Source: Myxococcales bacterium (GTDB lineage Bacteria > Myxococcota > Bradymonadia > UBA7976 > UBA1532). From it: 64,000 bases of DNA. The position numbers and the translations under genes are program-made. Below, piece after piece: positions 27,001-37,467 of the stretch; positions within the stretch are counted from its first letter, which is position 1, and each line of letters begins with the position of its first letter. The notes under the pieces were generated by a model, which saw nothing but the letters and a program-made list of their open reading frames with translations, searched no databases and had not been told where the DNA came from. Location: NCBI GenBank assembly GCA_020633515.1, contig JACKDM010000013.1, forward strand, positions 33,734 through 97,733. The letters run 5' to 3'.

Positions 27001-29448
27001 TCAGGTGCGGCACGGCCCATCGTGCACGACCCGGACCCCGGCGCAGCTCGCCTCGCAGGCGTTGCCATAGGTCTGCCCGTCCTCGCCGCACACCGGCATG
27101 AACACGGCCGGGCACACGCACGGCTCGGCCGCGCCCTCGCACCAGCCCGCGCACACCGCGCACATCGGGCAGCGCGGATCGGGGAGGCACACCTCGCCCG
27201 CGTTGCACGCCTGCCCCCGCGGGCAGTCCGCGTCGCCGTTGCACACCCGCTGGCAGTCGCGCCCGGTCCAGATCTCCCCCGCCGCGCAGTCCTCCTGACC
27301 CCCGCCCATGCAGCCACAGCCGCAGTCGTTGAAGAACGGCTCCTGACCGGGATCACACACGAAGTTCAGCCGCGCGCACAGCGCCGGATCCCGGCTGATG
27401 TAGTTCACGCCCGGCCCCTCGACGCAGCCGCCGCCCGCCACGCACATGCCATCCACGCACGCCTCGCCCGCCGCGCAGTCCGCGTCCGCCCGGCACTGCG
27501 GCGCCGCGCCCTCGCACACGCCCTCGACGCACCGCTCGCCCGCCGCGCAGTCGATGTCCGCCCGGCACCGCCGCACCGCGCACGGCCCGTCGTTGACGAT
27601 CTCCGCCCCCGCGCACTCCGCCTCGCACGGGTTCGGATAGGTCACCCCATCGGCCCCGCACACCTCGAAGACGAAGTCCGGCGGGCAATCACACCCGCCC
27701 GGCGACTGACAGATCCCCTCGATGCACAACAGCGGCTGCCGGCAGTCGGCGTCCTCCCGGCACGGCGGCGGCGGCGGCGGACCGCACAGCTCATCGCAGA
27801 GCCCATCGACGCACAGCGGCTCGCACGCCGGATCGGCCGGCCGCGGGCAGTCCGCCACCGCCCGACACGGCGTCGGCGGCGCCTCCGGCGCGATGCAACC
27901 GCAGCCACACGCCCCCGAGAAGGCCTCCGCGCCCGGCTCGCACGCGAAGTCGATCACCGCGCACACGTTCGGATCGCGGTCGATGTACTCCACCCGCGGA
28001 TCGGCGGGATCGGGGCAGTCATCCGGCCGCTCGGCGCACGCGCAGATGAAGCAGCCCCGCGCGTCGCGCTCGAAGCCGAACTCACAGAACAGATCACACA
28101 GCACCGGCGGGCACTCCGCCGGCAGACACTGCCCCTCGCGGCACTCCATGCCCGCCGGGCACGGCCGATCGCGGCCGCAGCCCTGCGCCGGGCACTCCCC
28201 GCGCGCCACCACCGCGACCCCCGCGCACGCCGCCTCGCACGCGTTGCCATAGGTCATGCCATCCGCCCCGCACACCGGGTCGAAGACCGCCGGGCAGACG
28301 CACGGCTCGAACGGCACGCAGCGCCCCTCCACGCACCGCTCGCCCGCCGCGCACGGCCGATCGGGCCCGCAGCCCTGCGCCGGGCACTCCCCGCGCGCCA
28401 CGACCTCGACGCCGGCGCACATCGCCTCACAGCGGTTGCCATAGGTCATGCCATCCGCCCCACACACCGGATCGAAGACCGCCGGGCACACGCAGCCCTC
28501 GGGCGGGGTGATGCAGCCGCAGCCGCACTCGTTGGAGAACGCCTCCTGCCCCGGCTCGCAGACGAAGCGGATCACCGCGCACTGATCCGGGTCCTGGCTC
28601 ACGTAGTCGACGGCGGGATCATTGGGATCGGGGCACTCCGGCCGCCGCCCGATGCAGCCGCAGCCGCAGGCGTTGGAGAACATCTCTTCGCCCGGCTCGC
28701 ACGCGAAGCGCACCCGCGCGCACTCCTCGGGATCCTGGCTCACGTAGTGCACCTCGGGATCGTTGGGATCGGGGCAGTTCGGATCGGGGTTGCAGGCGCA
28801 CAGCTCGCAGCCGTTCTCGTCGATCTGGTTGCCGAACTCGCAGAAGAGATCACACAGCGGCGGGCACTCTGCCCCGCACTCACCCTGGCTCGCCACCGCG
28901 ACCCCGGCGCACCGCGCCTCGCAGGCGTTGCCGTAGGTCTCGCCGTCGACGCCACAGACCGGCATGTACACATCGGGGCAGATGCAGTCTTCGCGCATCA
29001 CACAGCGACCGGCGACGCAGCGCATGCCCTCGGCGCAGTCGGCGTCGGCGCGGCACTCGGGCTCGGCGCACTCTTCGCCGCAGACGCCCTCGGTGCAGGT
29101 CGGCCGGCAGGTGGGATCGGCCGGCATCGGACAGTCGAGCGCCCGTCGACACTGCTCGCCCTCGCCCTCCCCTTCGCCCTCCCCTTCACCCTCGCCCTCG
29201 CCTTCACCCTCGCCCTCGCCCTCGCCCTCGCCTTCACCTTCCCCTTCGCCCTCCCCTTCACCTTCGCCCTCGCCCTCGCCTTCACCTTCCCCTTCGCCCT
29301 CCCCTTCCCCTTCACCCTCCCCGCCGATCGTCGCATCGACCGACGGATCCGGCCCGGCGGCGTCCTGATCGCCGCCCTCGCTCACATCGCAGCCGAACAC
29401 AGCGACCGCCAACAACAGAGGCCACAGCCCCGAGACTCGAACGCGCAT
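27001..29448 (-). CDS. Large Cys-rich lipoprotein with Gly-Glu tether and five Kazal modules
   Basis: This 815-residue protein has a lipoprotein signal peptide ending VFGC. A short acidic stretch leads into 28 consecutive Gly-Glu dipeptides, an extended flexible tether. A disulfide-rich region follows. It holds five Kazal-type modules (pattern CxCPxxxxPVCGxDGxTYGNxC), two antistasin-like units ('CDLFCEFG...GCxxCAC'), four repeats of 'DPxxCAxxxFxCEPGxExFSxxCGCGC', and several 'CRADADCAxGxxC' modules. Kazal domains usually inhibit serine proteases, so it may shield the cell against proteases (its own or a prey's), but inhibition is inferred from fold only. ATG 29448 places the signal peptide at the N-terminus. 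Confidence 0.9.
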   Translation of the reverse strand: MRVRVSGLWPLLLAVAVFGCDVSEGGDQDAAGPDPSVDATIGGEGEGEGEGEGEGEGEGEGEGEGEGEGEGEGEGEGEGEGEGEGEGEGEGEGEGEGEQCRRALDCPMPADPTCRPTCTEGVCGEECAEPECRADADCAEGMRCVAGRCVMREDCICPDVYMPVCGVDGETYGNACEARCAGVAVASQGECGAECPPLCDLFCEFGNQIDENGCELCACNPDPNCPDPNDPEVHYVSQDPEECARVRFACEPGEEMFSNACGCGCIGRRPECPDPNDPAVDYVSQDPDQCAVIRFVCEPGQEAFSNECGCGCITPPEGCVCPAVFDPVCGADGMTYGNRCEAMCAGVEVVARGECPAQGCGPDRPCAAGERCVEGRCVPFEPCVCPAVFDPVCGADGMTYGNACEAACAGVAVVARGECPAQGCGRDRPCPAGMECREGQCLPAECPPVLCDLFCEFGFERDARGCFICACAERPDDCPDPADPRVEYIDRDPNVCAVIDFACEPGAEAFSGACGCGCIAPEAPPTPCRAVADCPRPADPACEPLCVDGLCDELCGPPPPPPCREDADCRQPLLCIEGICQSPGGCDCPPDFVFEVCGADGVTYPNPCEAECAGAEIVNDGPCAVRRCRADIDCAAGERCVEGVCEGAAPQCRADADCAAGEACVDGMCVAGGGCVEGPGVNYISRDPALCARLNFVCDPGQEPFFNDCGCGCMGGGQEDCAAGEIWTGRDCQRVCNGDADCPRGQACNAGEVCLPDPRCPMCAVCAGWCEGAAEPCVCPAVFMPVCGEDGQTYGNACEASCAGVRVVHDGPCRT
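29155..29322 (-). repeat. 6-bp microsatellite encoding (Gly-Glu)28
   Basis: This tandem array of GGNGAR hexamers, with third-base variation (GGC/GGG/GGT, GAG/GAA), lies inside the lipoprotein gene. The synonymous variation suggests selection keeps the peptide, not just slippage. Confidence 0.9.
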
Positions 29449-29612
29449 CGTGATTCCCCCATGAAATCGTCTGTCCACTCGATGCGTGACGCTCCCCATC
29501 CGCCACGTTCCCCCGCATCATGACCCGACCGCCCCCGCCGGTTCCACCCCGAGCCCGGCGACCGCGCCCCGACCCGCGCGACCTCACAGCGCATCGAACC
29601 GTGGAGCCCGCC

Positions 29613-29816
29613 ATGCCCCCCGCGACCGAAGACCCGAGCCTCGACCACCGCCTCACCGAGCTCGAGATCCGCTACACCCACCAGGAGGCGCTCATCGAGA
29701 CCCTCAGCGACCTCATCCGCGAACAACACACCCGCATCGACGCCCTCACCCGCCGCATCGACCGCCTCGAAGAGCGCGCCGCCGCCGAAGCCGAGCCCGA
29801 CGACGCCCTCTTCTGA
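29613..29816 (+). CDS. slyX: SlyX family protein
   Basis: This 67-residue coiled-coil protein matches SlyX in length and sequence ('LDHRLTELEIRYTHQEALIE' then 'LIREQHTRIDALTRRI'). The molecular role of SlyX is unknown. ATG 29613 follows GTGGAG six bases upstream. It ends six bases before the stop of the convergent ABC transporter gene. Confidence 0.85.
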   Translation: MPPATEDPSLDHRLTELEIRYTHQEALIETLSDLIREQHTRIDALTRRIDRLEERAAAEAEPDDALF

Positions 29817-29822
29817 CCCGCC

Positions 29823-31661
29823 TCAGCTCAGATAACCCGCCGCCTGCAAGCTGAACAGCCGCGCGTACCGCCCATCCTGCGCCATCAGCGACGCGTGCGT
29901 GCCCTCCTCGACGATCTCGCCCCGCTCGAGCACCACGATGCGATCCGCCATCCGCACCGTCGAGAAGCGATGCGAGATCAAGATCGCCATCTGGTCGCCC
30001 GACACCTCCCGGATCCGCTCGAAGAGCTCCGCCTCCGCCTCCGCGTCCATCGCCGAGGTCGGCTCGTCGAGCACCACCACCCGCGCCCCCTGCCGCATGA
30101 ACGCCCGCGACAGCGCCACCTTCTGCCACTGCCCGCCCGACAGCTCCCGCCCGTCGTCGAACCACCGCCCGAGCTGCGTCTCGAACTTCGCCGGCAGCCC
30201 CTCGATGAACGGCAACGCCATGCCCTTGCGCGCCGCCACCCGCTGCCGCGCCTCGTCGGTCAGGTGCGCCACGTCCCCGATCCCCACGTTCTCGCCCACC
30301 GTGAACTGGTACTGGATGAAGTCCTGAAACACGACCGCGATCCGCGCCCGCAGCGCGTCGGCGTCCCACGCCCGCACGTCGCGCCCATCGACGAGCACCC
30401 GCCCCCGCTCGGGCAGATAGAGCCCGCACAACAGCTTGATCAGCGTCGTCTTGCCCGACCCGTTCTGCCCGACGAGCGCGAGCTTCTGCCCCGGCGCGAC
30501 CGCGAAGCTCACCCCCCGCACCGCCGCCTCGTCCGCCCCCGGATAGCGGAACCACACGTCCTCGAAGACCACCCCCGGCGGCCCGTCCCCCGGCGTCGTC
30601 TCCGCGCCGAGCGCGCCCACCGGCGGCTGCCCGAGGAACTCATACAGATTCGACACATAGAGGTTGTCTTCGTACATGCCCCCGATCGCCGAGAGCATCG
30701 CCGAGAACGCCGCCTGCCCCTGCTTGAAGAGCAGCACGTACATCGTCATCTCGCCGAGCGTCAGCCCGCCGGCGACCGTCGCCCAGACGATCCAGCCATA
30801 GGCCCCGTAGAAGGTCAGCGTGCTCAGCAACCCGAGCGCATAACCCCAGCCGCCGCGCCGCAGCGTCAGGTCGCGATCCTCCGGGTAGAGCGTCTCGAAG
30901 ATCCGCCGATAGCGATCGAGCAGCTCCGGCCCGAGCCCGAGCAGCTTGACCTCCTTGGCGAAGTCGTTCCGCGCCATCACCCACTCGAGGTACATCTGCT
31001 TGCGCGTCTCCGGCGACCGCCAGCGGAACAGCCGGAACGCCTCACCCGAGAACTTCGCCTCCGCGAAGAACGCCGGCAGCCCCGCGACCGCGAGCACCAG
31101 CACCGCCCACCCCGAGAACTGCAACAGCAGCGCCGCGTAGCTCAACAGCGACACCGCGTTCTGCACCAGCCCGAACGTCTTCTGCACCAGCGCCAGCGGC
31201 CGCCGCGACGCCTCCGTGCGCGCCTGGGTGAGCTTGTCGTAGAACTTCGAGTCCTCGAACTGCGGCAGCCCGAGCGTCAGCGCCTTCTCCAGGATCAACA
31301 CATTGACCCGGTGCCCGAGCTGCGCCCGCAGCAGCGAGGTGCACACCTCGATCCCCCGCCGCAGCCCGGCGAGCGCCGCGACGAGCGCGCCCTCGACCGC
31401 CACCCACTCCAGCGCTACCCACCGATCGGCCACCGCCCCCGACGTGATCGCCGCGACCACCGCGTCGACGATCAGCTTCCCGACGTACGCGACGCCCGCC
31501 GGCAGCACGCCCGCCACCAGCGTCAGCGCCGCCAACGTGATCGTCAGCGGCCGGCTCGTCTCCCACACCAGCCGCACCGCGCGGCCGCTGTAGCCGAAGA
31601 CACCGAGCGCGCGGCGGAGCGAGGTCTTGACGGAGGCCTTCTCGGGCGGGGGTGCAGCCAT
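29823..31661 (-). CDS. ABC exporter, fused permease and ATPase
   Basis: This 612-residue half-transporter has N-terminal transmembrane helices (residues of about 35-320, six segments of the type I exporter fold) and a C-terminal nucleotide-binding domain with Walker A 'GQNGSGKTT', a Q-loop in 'VFQDFIQYQFT', signature 'LSGGQWQ', Walker B 'VVVLDEPTSAMD' and H-loop 'SHRFST'. It probably works as a homodimer exporting a lipid, peptide or drug. The substrate cannot be read from sequence. It lies 66 bp downstream of the cytochrome c gene on the same strand. Confidence 0.93.
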   Translation of the reverse strand: MAAPPPEKASVKTSLRRALGVFGYSGRAVRLVWETSRPLTITLAALTLVAGVLPAGVAYVGKLIVDAVVAAITSGAVADRWVALEWVAVEGALVAALAGLRRGIEVCTSLLRAQLGHRVNVLILEKALTLGLPQFEDSKFYDKLTQARTEASRRPLALVQKTFGLVQNAVSLLSYAALLLQFSGWAVLVLAVAGLPAFFAEAKFSGEAFRLFRWRSPETRKQMYLEWVMARNDFAKEVKLLGLGPELLDRYRRIFETLYPEDRDLTLRRGGWGYALGLLSTLTFYGAYGWIVWATVAGGLTLGEMTMYVLLFKQGQAAFSAMLSAIGGMYEDNLYVSNLYEFLGQPPVGALGAETTPGDGPPGVVFEDVWFRYPGADEAAVRGVSFAVAPGQKLALVGQNGSGKTTLIKLLCGLYLPERGRVLVDGRDVRAWDADALRARIAVVFQDFIQYQFTVGENVGIGDVAHLTDEARQRVAARKGMALPFIEGLPAKFETQLGRWFDDGRELSGGQWQKVALSRAFMRQGARVVVLDEPTSAMDAEAEAELFERIREVSGDQMAILISHRFSTVRMADRIVVLERGEIVEEGTHASLMAQDGRYARLFSLQAAGYLS

Positions 31662-31727
31662 GGGGGAACCGATGCCCGGCCCCGGCGAGCGGATGCGGCG
31701 CGTCGACGAGCGCGCCGCGGCGGGGGG

Positions 31728-32435
31728 TCAGAGGGACTCGATCCAGGCGATGATGAGGTCGAGCTCGTCGTTGCTCAGCAGCGCCGTGTCGTGCGCCGGC
31801 ATGAACTCGCGGGCGTCGGCGTAGCGTTGGCCGCCGTGGCCGGCGCGCACGATGGCTTCGATCTCGGCCGGATCGGCCTCGGTGACCTCGTGCTGCGCGC
31901 GGCCGCCGCTGCCGTCGGCGTCGTGGCAGTTGGCGCAGAAGCGGAGGAAGAGGCCCTCGCCGGTGGTGGGCTTCTCGGCCTGGCCGAGCCAGTCGAGGAT
32001 GGCGTCGAGGGTGGGCTGGTCGAGGCTGGCTTCGCTGAAGGCGGTCATGGCGCCGGGGTACTCGTCGATCTCGTCGCGGCCGGTGCGGACGACGTGGGTG
32101 GCGTAGCCGTGGCTGGCGGGGTTGCGGATGTCGGGGCCGACCGCGGTGCCGCCGCCTTCGGGGCCGTGGCAGACGGCGCAGAGCTCGGTGTAGGTCGCCT
32201 GACCGTCGATGGGCTCGCCGCCCATGCCGCCTTCGCCGCCCATGCCGCCTTCGCCGCCCATGCCGCCTTCGCCGCCGACGCCGCCTTCGCCGCCCTGGCC
32301 GCAGCCGTCGTTGCTGCCGCCTTCGCCGCCGATGCCGCAGTCGATCTCGCCGATCGGGGGGTCGTCGGTGTCGTCGTCACAGCCGATGAGGAAGGTGAGG
32401 GGGAGGAGGGTGAGGGTGAGGAGCGCGCGCTTCAA
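31728..32435 (-). CDS. Di-heme cytochrome c lipoprotein
   Basis: This 235-residue protein starts at TTG with a lipoprotein signal peptide ending LIGC. A glycine-rich tether with 'GGEGGMGG' repeats connects the lipid anchor to two cytochrome c domains, each with a heme site (CAVCH and CANCH). Distal Met candidates are seen in 'GAMTAF' and 'EFMPAH'. It probably passes electrons in the periplasm at the membrane surface. The partner oxidase or dehydrogenase is not encoded next to it. Its signal peptide start ('MKRALLTL', TTG codon) is shared with the lipoprotein at 40029. Confidence 0.9.
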   Translation of the reverse strand: MKRALLTLTLLPLTFLIGCDDDTDDPPIGEIDCGIGGEGGSNDGCGQGGEGGVGGEGGMGGEGGMGGEGGMGGEPIDGQATYTELCAVCHGPEGGGTAVGPDIRNPASHGYATHVVRTGRDEIDEYPGAMTAFSEASLDQPTLDAILDWLGQAEKPTTGEGLFLRFCANCHDADGSGGRAQHEVTEADPAEIEAIVRAGHGGQRYADAREFMPAHDTALLSNDELDLIIAWIESL

Positions 32436-32548
32436 CGGAGTCTCCCTGCTGGGGGTTGCGGTCGCGGGGGCGATATGTACCCGAGAGTGTCACGTCGACG
32501 CCAGAGGCAATCGGGGGCAGGTGCGGGCCGCGATGGGGGTCGTGCGGG

Positions 32549-32577
32549 TTGACCCGTTCGGCGCGGGGGTCGATAAC
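32549..32577 (+). promoter_or_regulatory. Promoter candidate for the FabL-like gene
   Basis: TTGACC (32549-32554) is 17 bases from GATAAC (32572-32577), giving a leader of about 45 bases before the ATG at 32631. Confidence 0.45.
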
Positions 32578-32630
32578 CGGGCGCCGGCGTGGTGCCGGGT
32601 GTGTCGGTTGTGCTTCAGGGGAGCGATGCG

Positions 32631-33389
32631 ATGGACGCGGCGGGGCCGAAGGCGCTGGTGACGGGGGGGTCGGGCGAGATCGGGCGGGCGATCTGCGTGG
32701 CGTTGGCGGAGGCGGGGGCGGATGTGCTGTTCACGTTCTTCAGCAATCACGAGGGCGCGGAGGAGACGGCGGCAGCGGTGCGGGCGACGGGGCGGGAGGC
32801 GATCGCGCTGCGGGCGCACTTCGGCAAGGAGAAGAGCCTCGACGAGGTGGTGGGCGCGGCGCGGGAGAAGCTGGGGCGGGTGGATTGGTTCGTTCACAAC
32901 GCGGCGAGCGGGGTGATCCGGCCGGCGGTGGAGGTGTCGATGCGGCATTGGGACTGGACGCATCACATCAACGCGCGGGCGTTCTTCTTCCTGGTGCAGG
33001 GGCTGTTGAAGGGCGAGGCGCTGATGGGGCGGGGGGGGCGGATCCTGGCGTTGTCGTCGCTGGGGGCGTCGCGGGCGATCCCGCAGTACGCGGCGGTGGG
33101 GACGAGCAAGGCGGCGCTGGAGTCGGCGGTGCGGCATCTGGCGATCGAGCTGGGGCCGCTGGGGATCACGGCGAACGTGGTCGCGCCGGGGGTGATCGAT
33201 ACGTGGTCGCTCCAGCAGTTCGCCAACCACGACCAGCTCATCGAGATCGCGAAGCTGCGCACGCCGACGGGGCGGTTGTGCGAGGCGGGCGATGTCGCGG
33301 CCTTGGTGAAGTTCCTGTGTTCGCCGGGCGCGGCGATGATCCACGGGCAGACGATCGCGGTGGATGGGGGGTACAGCATCCTGGGCTGA
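32631..33389 (+). CDS. fabL: FabL-type enoyl-[acyl-carrier-protein] reductase (SDR)
   Basis: This 252-residue Rossmann-fold reductase carries out the last step of the fatty-acid elongation cycle, reducing enoyl-ACP with NAD(P)H. The cofactor motif is 'TGGSGEIGRAI', a variant of TGxxxGIG. The catalytic pair is Tyr153 and Lys160 in 'YAAVGTSKAALE', spaced six residues apart as in enoyl reductases, rather than the three of ordinary SDRs. The segment 'SSLGASRAIPQY' and the C-terminal 'MIHGQTIAVDGGYS' closely follow FabL of Bacillus. ATG 32631 follows AGGGGAG. It is divergent from the cytochrome gene. Confidence 0.85.
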   Translation: MDAAGPKALVTGGSGEIGRAICVALAEAGADVLFTFFSNHEGAEETAAAVRATGREAIALRAHFGKEKSLDEVVGAAREKLGRVDWFVHNAASGVIRPAVEVSMRHWDWTHHINARAFFFLVQGLLKGEALMGRGGRILALSSLGASRAIPQYAAVGTSKAALESAVRHLAIELGPLGITANVVAPGVIDTWSLQQFANHDQLIEIAKLRTPTGRLCEAGDVAALVKFLCSPGAAMIHGQTIAVDGGYSILG

Positions 33390-33481
33390 GGATCGGCCCC
33401 ACGGCTGACTGGACGAGGCCCCCCGGCTCCGGGTAATCGATGGGAGTGGCGCTCCGGCCACGACCGTCCCGGGAGGCGAGG

Positions 33482-34660
33482 ATGCGATCGTTGGGTGGGT
33501 TGCTGGCGCTCGCCGTGGCGCTGGCGGGGTGCGCGGGCGGGGAGGTCGCCGGGGAGGATCAAGGCATGGCGCCGCCGCCGCCGGCGCCGCCGCTGGACTT
33601 CGGCGGGGGCGGGGCGGGGGGCGAGCCGGGCAGGTTCGACATGGGCGCGGGCGGCGTCGGCGGGCAGGGTGGCGCGGGCGGTCAGGGCGGCGTGGGTGGT
33701 CAGGGCGGCGTGGGCGGTCAGGGCGGTCAGGGCGGCATGGGCGGTCAGGGCGGCATGGGCGGTCAGGGCGGCGCGGGTGGCACCCCGGGTGGCATGGGCG
33801 AGCCGGGGGATGCCTGCCAGAGCGTCGCCGACTGCCAGACCGATGCCTGCCTCGCCCTCGTCCCCGACATGGGGCGGATCTGCGTCGACTACTGCGCCAA
33901 CGATGGGAGCTGCGGGCCGGGGTTCGTGTGTCATCCGTCGAGCTATTGCATCCCCGATGGCAGCGGCGGGCCCGGTGGCAACGGTGGCATGGGTGGCATG
34001 GGTGGCATGCCGGGGCCGATCGACGACTGCGGGGCGCTCGATGACTGCGTGCAGGGCTGCGGGGCCGACGCGGGCTGCGCCGCCGAGTGCCGTTCGCGCG
34101 CGCTGGCGCCAGCGGCGGCGCAGCACGCGGCGTTCACCGGCTGCGCGCAGGCGGCGGGCTGCTCGTTCGGCAACCGCGCCTGCCTGCTCTTCGAGTGCGC
34201 GGCCGAGACCGACGCCTGCTTCGGCCCGCGGGGCGGCGCGGCGCTCGACTGCGGCGCGATCAACGACTGCCTCGGCCCCTGCATGGACAACGCGTGCGTG
34301 CTCGCCTGCGCCGAGCAGGGCACCGTCGCGGGGCTCGAACAGTTCGACGTGACCGGCGACTGCGTCGACCGCGAGATGTGCGGCGACGACGGCCGCTGTC
34401 AGGTGGCGCGCTGCGGGCCGGAGCTCAACGCCTGCTTCGGCGGGGTCGTCTATCCGCGGGGCAACGAGTCGTGCGCGCAGTTCAACGACTGCCTCGGGAC
34501 CTGCGGCAACAACGACCAGTTCTGCGTCGACGCCTGCATCGAGCGGGCGACGCCCGACGCGTGGCTCGCGCTCCTCGAGCTCGTCGACTGCGCCGAGGCG
34601 ACGGGCTGCACCAACAACTGCAGCCAGCGGTGCCCGGCGGAGTGGAACGCCTGCTTCTGA
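33482..34660 (+). CDS. Cys-rich lipoprotein with Gly/Gln/Met tether
   Basis: This 392-residue protein has a signal peptide ending LAGC, a proline stretch, and a long glycine-rich tether of 'GGQGG(V/M)' repeats (about residues 60-105). A second 'GGNGGMGGMGGMPG' linker follows a small Cys-rich module. The C-terminal half holds four repeats of about 50 residues with the pattern CxxxxDCxxxC...C...C, ending near 'CNACF'-like motifs ('ETDACF', 'ELNACF', 'EWNACF'). A surface-exposed, disulfide-stabilised structure is likely; function unknown. ATG 33482 has GGGAGG just upstream. It converges with the next gene, with a 10-bp gap between the stops. Confidence 0.88.
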   Translation: MRSLGGLLALAVALAGCAGGEVAGEDQGMAPPPPAPPLDFGGGGAGGEPGRFDMGAGGVGGQGGAGGQGGVGGQGGVGGQGGQGGMGGQGGMGGQGGAGGTPGGMGEPGDACQSVADCQTDACLALVPDMGRICVDYCANDGSCGPGFVCHPSSYCIPDGSGGPGGNGGMGGMGGMPGPIDDCGALDDCVQGCGADAGCAAECRSRALAPAAAQHAAFTGCAQAAGCSFGNRACLLFECAAETDACFGPRGGAALDCGAINDCLGPCMDNACVLACAEQGTVAGLEQFDVTGDCVDREMCGDDGRCQVARCGPELNACFGGVVYPRGNESCAQFNDCLGTCGNNDQFCVDACIERATPDAWLALLELVDCAEATGCTNNCSQRCPAEWNACF

Positions 34661-34670
34661 TGCGGGGCGG

Positions 34671-35327
34671 TCAGCGGAGGATGACGCAGCGGCGGCCCGG
34701 GCCGCGGGGCGGGTCGCAGGTGGCGGCGACGGGGGCGTCGAGGCAGGCTTCGCCAGCGGCGGCGCCGCAGGGGGCCCAGCAGTCGGCGGGGGCGTAGGCG
34801 CCGAGGGTGGCGCCGGGCAGGTGGCGTACGAGGCAGCGGTCGACGGCGAGCTCGTCGAGCGGGACGGCGATCGGGCAGGGGTCGCAGGCGTCGAGCTGCA
34901 CGGCGAGGGTGCAGTCGCCGTCGTTGGTGCAGCGGTCGGGATCGGCGACGCCGGCGTCGACGCGGGTCATGCCGCCGATGTCGGGGAGGGTGGTGTCGAC
35001 GTCGGGCAGGTCGGCGATGTCGGGGAGGTCGGTGTTGATGTCGGGCAGATCGGAGATGTCGGGCAGCTCGCCGCCGACGTCGCGCAGGCCCGCGTCGCGG
35101 CGGACGCCGTCGTCGCGGTCGACGCCGTCGTCGCGGTCGACGCCGCGGTCGCGGCCGTCGGCGCCGCTGTCGGTGCGCGGGGGTGAGCCGCTGCCGGGGC
35201 CGATGCCGGGGTCGCCGGTGGTGGTCGGGACGGCGGTGAAGGTGGGGCCGCTGTCGTCATCGCAGGCGGGCAGGAGCGCGAGCCCGGCGGCGGCGAGGAG
35301 GCCGATCGTGGTGGAGCGCCGCGCCAT
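34671..35327 (-). CDS. Lipoprotein with Asp-rich pseudo-repeats
   Basis: This 218-residue protein has a lipobox LPAC. A low-complexity acidic region follows with 'GVDRDDGV' units and then a series of 'LPDI(S/A/N)DLPD' repeats (about residues 85-120), which look like extended or calcium-binding-type sequence. The C-terminal about 80 residues are a compact Cys-rich domain. Function unknown. Start ATG 35327 follows AAGGGGGG. It lies downstream of dnaK on the same strand but behind the dnaK terminator. Confidence 0.82.
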   Translation of the reverse strand: MARRSTTIGLLAAAGLALLPACDDDSGPTFTAVPTTTGDPGIGPGSGSPPRTDSGADGRDRGVDRDDGVDRDDGVRRDAGLRDVGGELPDISDLPDINTDLPDIADLPDVDTTLPDIGGMTRVDAGVADPDRCTNDGDCTLAVQLDACDPCPIAVPLDELAVDRCLVRHLPGATLGAYAPADCWAPCGAAAGEACLDAPVAATCDPPRGPGRRCVILR

Positions 35328-35349
35328 CGTTCCCCCCTTGCGGTCGCGG

Positions 35350-35384
35350 TTCGAAATGAAGACGCGCCCCCGAGGGGGCGCGTC
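35350..35384 (-). terminator. Rho-independent terminator of dnaK
   Basis: GACGCGCCCC and GGGGCGCGTC (35361-35384) form a 10-bp stem with loop CGAG on the minus strand, followed by TTCATTTCG. It separates dnaK from the next lipoprotein gene. Confidence 0.65.
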
Positions 35385-35437
35385 GCAGGTCATCAACAGG
35401 TGGATGTCATCGGGTGAGCGATGGCATCACGCGGCGC

Positions 35438-37354
<1,917 letters not shown>

Positions 37355-37424
37355 GTGCAGTCTCGCTTTCAGGCGCCGCGGCGCGGCGCGGGGTGATGTC
37401 TGAGGTGTCGGTTGGACGGCCGGG

Positions 37425-37452
37425 ACCCTAATCACTCGTCTGGGGGTGTCAA
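37425..37452 (-). promoter_or_regulatory. dnaK promoter
   Basis: On the minus strand a perfect TTGACA (37447-37452) and TAGGGT (37425-37430) are 16 bases apart, giving a leader of about 65 bases. No sigma-32-type sequence is obvious. Confidence 0.6.
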
Positions 37453-37467
37453 CAGCACCGTCTCGCC

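Noticed and set aside
28964..29368. Ser-Pro repeat protein on the plus strand
   Set aside because: It is the complement of the Gly-Glu hexamer array of the Kazal lipoprotein, which has a signal peptide and ordered Cys modules.
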